Shown in pieces: positions 62,344 through 64,000 of a stretch of DNA of 64,000 nt. This stretch comes from Rhodocyclaceae bacterium (GTDB lineage: Bacteria; Pseudomonadota; Gammaproteobacteria; Burkholderiales; Rhodocyclaceae): positions 62,001 through 126,000 of the forward strand of contig JAHDYG010000005.1 of the NCBI GenBank assembly GCA_023383815.1, written 5' to 3'. Made by a program: the position numbers and the translations under genes. The notes under the pieces were generated by a model. That model saw nothing but the letters and a program-made list of their open reading frames with translations. It had not been told where the DNA came from and searched no databases. Every line of letters begins with the position of its first letter. Position 1 is the stretch's first letter.

Positions 62344-62799
62344 TCAGCGCCCGGCCTGTTCCAGCATCCGCCGCCGCATCGTGTGGATCTCGGCGGGCCA
62401 GGTACTCTGGATCCACGCCAGCACGGCGCGGATCTCGTCGTCGGACAACACGCCGGCGTAGGCCGGCATGTCGCTCTCGTAGCCTTCAGGTGCCAGCGGC
62501 GGCACCATGCCGTGCTTCGTCATCGCGAAAAGATCCGCATCCGGATGGTGCCAGGTATGCCCGCTCTCGTCGTGCGGCGGCGCCGGCAGGCGCCCGTTGG
62601 GCAAGCGGCGGCGCCAGTCCGGCTGCCCTTCGCGATCGGCGCCGTGGCAGGCAGCGCAGTGTTCACGATAGACCACCTCGCCTCGTGCGACCTGACGGAG
62701 GTCCGTCGGGTCGATGCCGGACTGCGGCGTCTGCGGCGAGCAGCCCGTGACGGCGAGCAGCAAGAGCCCCGGCAGAATGCACAGAGGTGGAAGCGGCAT
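62344..62799 (-). CDS. c-type cytochrome lipoprotein
   Basis: 151 aa with a lipobox (LLLLAVTGC). One haem c motif CAACH and a distal Met in SDMPAYAGVL, the small class-I cytochrome layout. HDESGHTWHHPDADLFAMTKHGM adds several His residues, as in cytochromes linked to copper homeostasis. It is probably anchored in the periplasmic face of the inner or outer membrane. It precedes by 5 bp the DUF411 gene on the same strand order (DUF411 first), so the two are co-transcribed. Confidence 0.88.
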   Translation of the reverse strand: MPLPPLCILPGLLLLAVTGCSPQTPQSGIDPTDLRQVARGEVVYREHCAACHGADREGQPDWRRRLPNGRLPAPPHDESGHTWHHPDADLFAMTKHGMVPPLAPEGYESDMPAYAGVLSDDEIRAVLAWIQSTWPAEIHTMRRRMLEQAGR

Positions 62800-62804
62800 C
62801 TCTT

Positions 62805-63269
62805 TCAGTGGCGCGAGAAGACCTCGACGCCCCCCTTCCTGTCGAAGCTCACGACCTCATAGCGATCGGGCGGATACGGCCCTTCCATCCCGGGCGAGCC
62901 CATCGGCATTCCTGGCGCGGAGATGCCGACGATCTTCGGGCGCTCGTCGAGCATGCGCCGCACATCGGCGGCGGGCACGTGCCCCTCGACGATGTAGCCG
63001 CCCACCTTCGCGGTATGGCACGACCCCAGCTCGGCGGGCAGTCCGGCTTCACGCTTGACCGTCCCCATGTCGCGGGTAGCGATCTCACGCACCTTGAAGC
63101 CATGGCTGCGCATGTGCTCGGCCCATTTGCCGCAGCAACCGCAGTTCGGGTCCTTGTACATGACGACCTCGTCGTCGGCGGCCAAGACCGGCGCACCTGC
63201 GGCTACGACCGCGAGCGCGAGTCCGCAAAGGGCGGTGCGAAGCGTCGAAACGAGTCTGGCGATGTTCAT
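62805..63269 (-). CDS. DUF411 metal-binding periplasmic protein
   Basis: 154 aa from ATG 63269, chosen because GAGAGGA lies six bases before it. Signal peptide (ALCGLALAVVAAGAPVLAA), then MYKDPNCGCCGKWAEHMRSHGF, the CxCC-containing DUF411 motif, and CHTAKVGGYIVEGHVPA plus SAPGMPMGSPGM, Met-rich ligands. DUF411 proteins (CusF/CopI-like neighbours) are implicated in copper resistance. Downstream of a heavy-metal sensor kinase, matching a copper/silver response. Confidence 0.85.
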   Translation of the reverse strand: MNIARLVSTLRTALCGLALAVVAAGAPVLAADDEVVMYKDPNCGCCGKWAEHMRSHGFKVREIATRDMGTVKREAGLPAELGSCHTAKVGGYIVEGHVPAADVRRMLDERPKIVGISAPGMPMGSPGMEGPYPPDRYEVVSFDRKGGVEVFSRH

Positions 63270-63293
63270 GGGCATTCCTCTCATTCAGGCAGA

Positions 63294-64000
63294 TCAGACG
63301 GGAGAATCCGGCGCCGCACCGCGTTCGCCGGATGCGGGCGCCTTCCCCGCACACGGCAAAGAATGGTCGATTTCCCCGGGAGCGGCCTTGATGTCCGGCA
63401 GGTCGATCGTGAAGGTCGTGACGCCGCTGGACGACTCCGCCCGAACGGTGCCGCCATGCGCGGCAACGATGGAGCGCGTGATCGCAAGCCCCAGACCGGC
63501 GCCCTCACCCTGCCTCGCACGGGCCAGCTCGGCGCGATGGAAGCGCTCGAAGAGCCGCGGCAACTGCTCGGACGGGATCGTCTCCCCCTCGTTGGTGATC
63601 GACAGCCGCACCCCCTCCCCATGCGGCCCGATGCGGATCGCTACGGTGGTGCCCGGTCGCGCATGGCGCAAGGCGTTGGAGACGAGGTTCGACAAGGCCC
63701 GGCGCAACATCAGGTGATCCCCCGTGACGGCTGCCGCCCCCTCGACCGAGATCCGGACCGATTTCTCTTCGGCGAGCGCTTCGTAGAACTCGGCCAGCGC
63801 ACGCGCTTCGGCCTCCAGTCCGACACGCTCGGCCGGCCTGGGCAGCAGGCCATTGTCGGCCTTCGCAAGAAACAGCATGTCGGCAATCATGCGCGCGAGC
63901 CGATCGAATTCTTCGAGGTTCGAATGCAGCGTCTCGCGGTAGGCCTCTGCCGTGCGCGCGCGCGACAGCGCGACCTGCGTCTCGGTCATCAGGTTCGAGA
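63294..64000 (-). CDS. partial heavy-metal sensor histidine kinase (CusS/CopS-like), C-terminal part
   Basis: About 235 residues are visible; the open frame continues past the window edge, so the N-terminal sensor and H-box are missing. EEFDRLARMIADMLFLAKADNGL is the post-H-box helix of the CusS/IrlS type. N-box RRALSNLVSNALRHA, G1-like ITNEGETIP, F-box FERFHRAE and G2 GAGLGLAITRSIVAAHGG follow. Neighbouring DUF411 and cytochrome genes suggest copper or silver sensing. The response regulator is presumably just outside. Confidence 0.85.
   Translation of the reverse strand, partial: SNLMTETQVALSRARTAEAYRETLHSNLEEFDRLARMIADMLFLAKADNGLLPRPAERVGLEAEARALAEFYEALAEEKSVRISVEGAAAVTGDHLMLRRALSNLVSNALRHARPGTTVAIRIGPHGEGVRLSITNEGETIPSEQLPRLFERFHRAELARARQGEGAGLGLAITRSIVAAHGGTVRAESSSGVTTFTIDLPDIKAAPGEIDHSLPCAGKAPASGERGAAPDSPV

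Overview
The window is GC-rich and densely coded. Gene content (DUF4212/symporter pair, malonyl-CoA decarboxylase, zapA next to a 6S RNA, sigma-54 circuits, several ExbBD/TonB-type systems) suggests a betaproteobacterium of the Rhodocyclales (Thauera/Azoarcus-like). That placement is inferred from gene content, not from a search. No tRNA, rRNA, CRISPR array or intact insertion sequence was seen.

Region by region. 1-1.8 kb: end of a sugar-nucleotide locus (NDP-sugar dehydratase/epimerase) and a PilZ protein. 1.8-8 kb: a zinc island. A ZrgA-type (DUF2796) ABC operon runs left and a His-rich peptide plus znuCBA runs right, both from one intergenic region holding a single Zur-box-like palindrome. 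8-10 kb: exporters and an EVE protein. 10-19 kb: a signalling/transport module. It has a sensor kinase with a built-in Na+/solute symporter domain, an NtrC-type regulator, a DUF4212/symporter pair and an orphan cNMP-like domain protein. Copies of GTTAC-N5-GTAAC and sigma-54 promoters tie it together. 19-26 kb: 6S RNA, zapA, HDOD protein, ilvD, yceH, lgt, malonyl-CoA decarboxylase, FAH-family hydrolase. 26-30.3 kb: iron genes hemP, bfd, bfr, tonB-exbB-exbD and an Irr/Fur-family regulator. 30.6-36.3 kb: macA-macB-OM lipoprotein exporter and an anion permease. 36.5-45.3 kb: a sigma-54-promoted aldehyde dehydrogenase, thioesterase, DUF1499 lipoprotein, LOG protein, HOT-type Fe alcohol dehydrogenase, MocR regulator with benE, and a methyltransferase that ends at a MITE-like repeat. 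45.5-47.8 kb: a DUF1538 / PII-like / CBS operon. 48-49 kb: a gene remnant and a VapBC-type pair. 49-59.5 kb: the most interesting locus (below). 59.5-64 kb: azlCD, TetR with alpha/beta hydrolase, a cytochrome c lipoprotein, DUF411 protein and a truncated heavy-metal sensor kinase.

The standout system is the minus-strand run at 49.1-58.7 kb: DUF6746 - TonB-dependent receptor - a 1322-aa CobN-like protein anchored by N- and C-terminal membrane segments - second TonB-dependent receptor - MotA/TolQ/ExbB-like protein - DUF2149 protein. No CobS/CobT/ChlI/ChlD partner is present. The architecture matches hmuR-S-U-V of the Bacteroidetes hmu haem locus. I infer a periplasmic CobN-type (de)chelatase machine for haem or another metallo-tetrapyrrole, served by its own proton-channel pair in which DUF2149 looks like an ExbD. 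A Fur-like site shared with the hemP promoter lies at its head.
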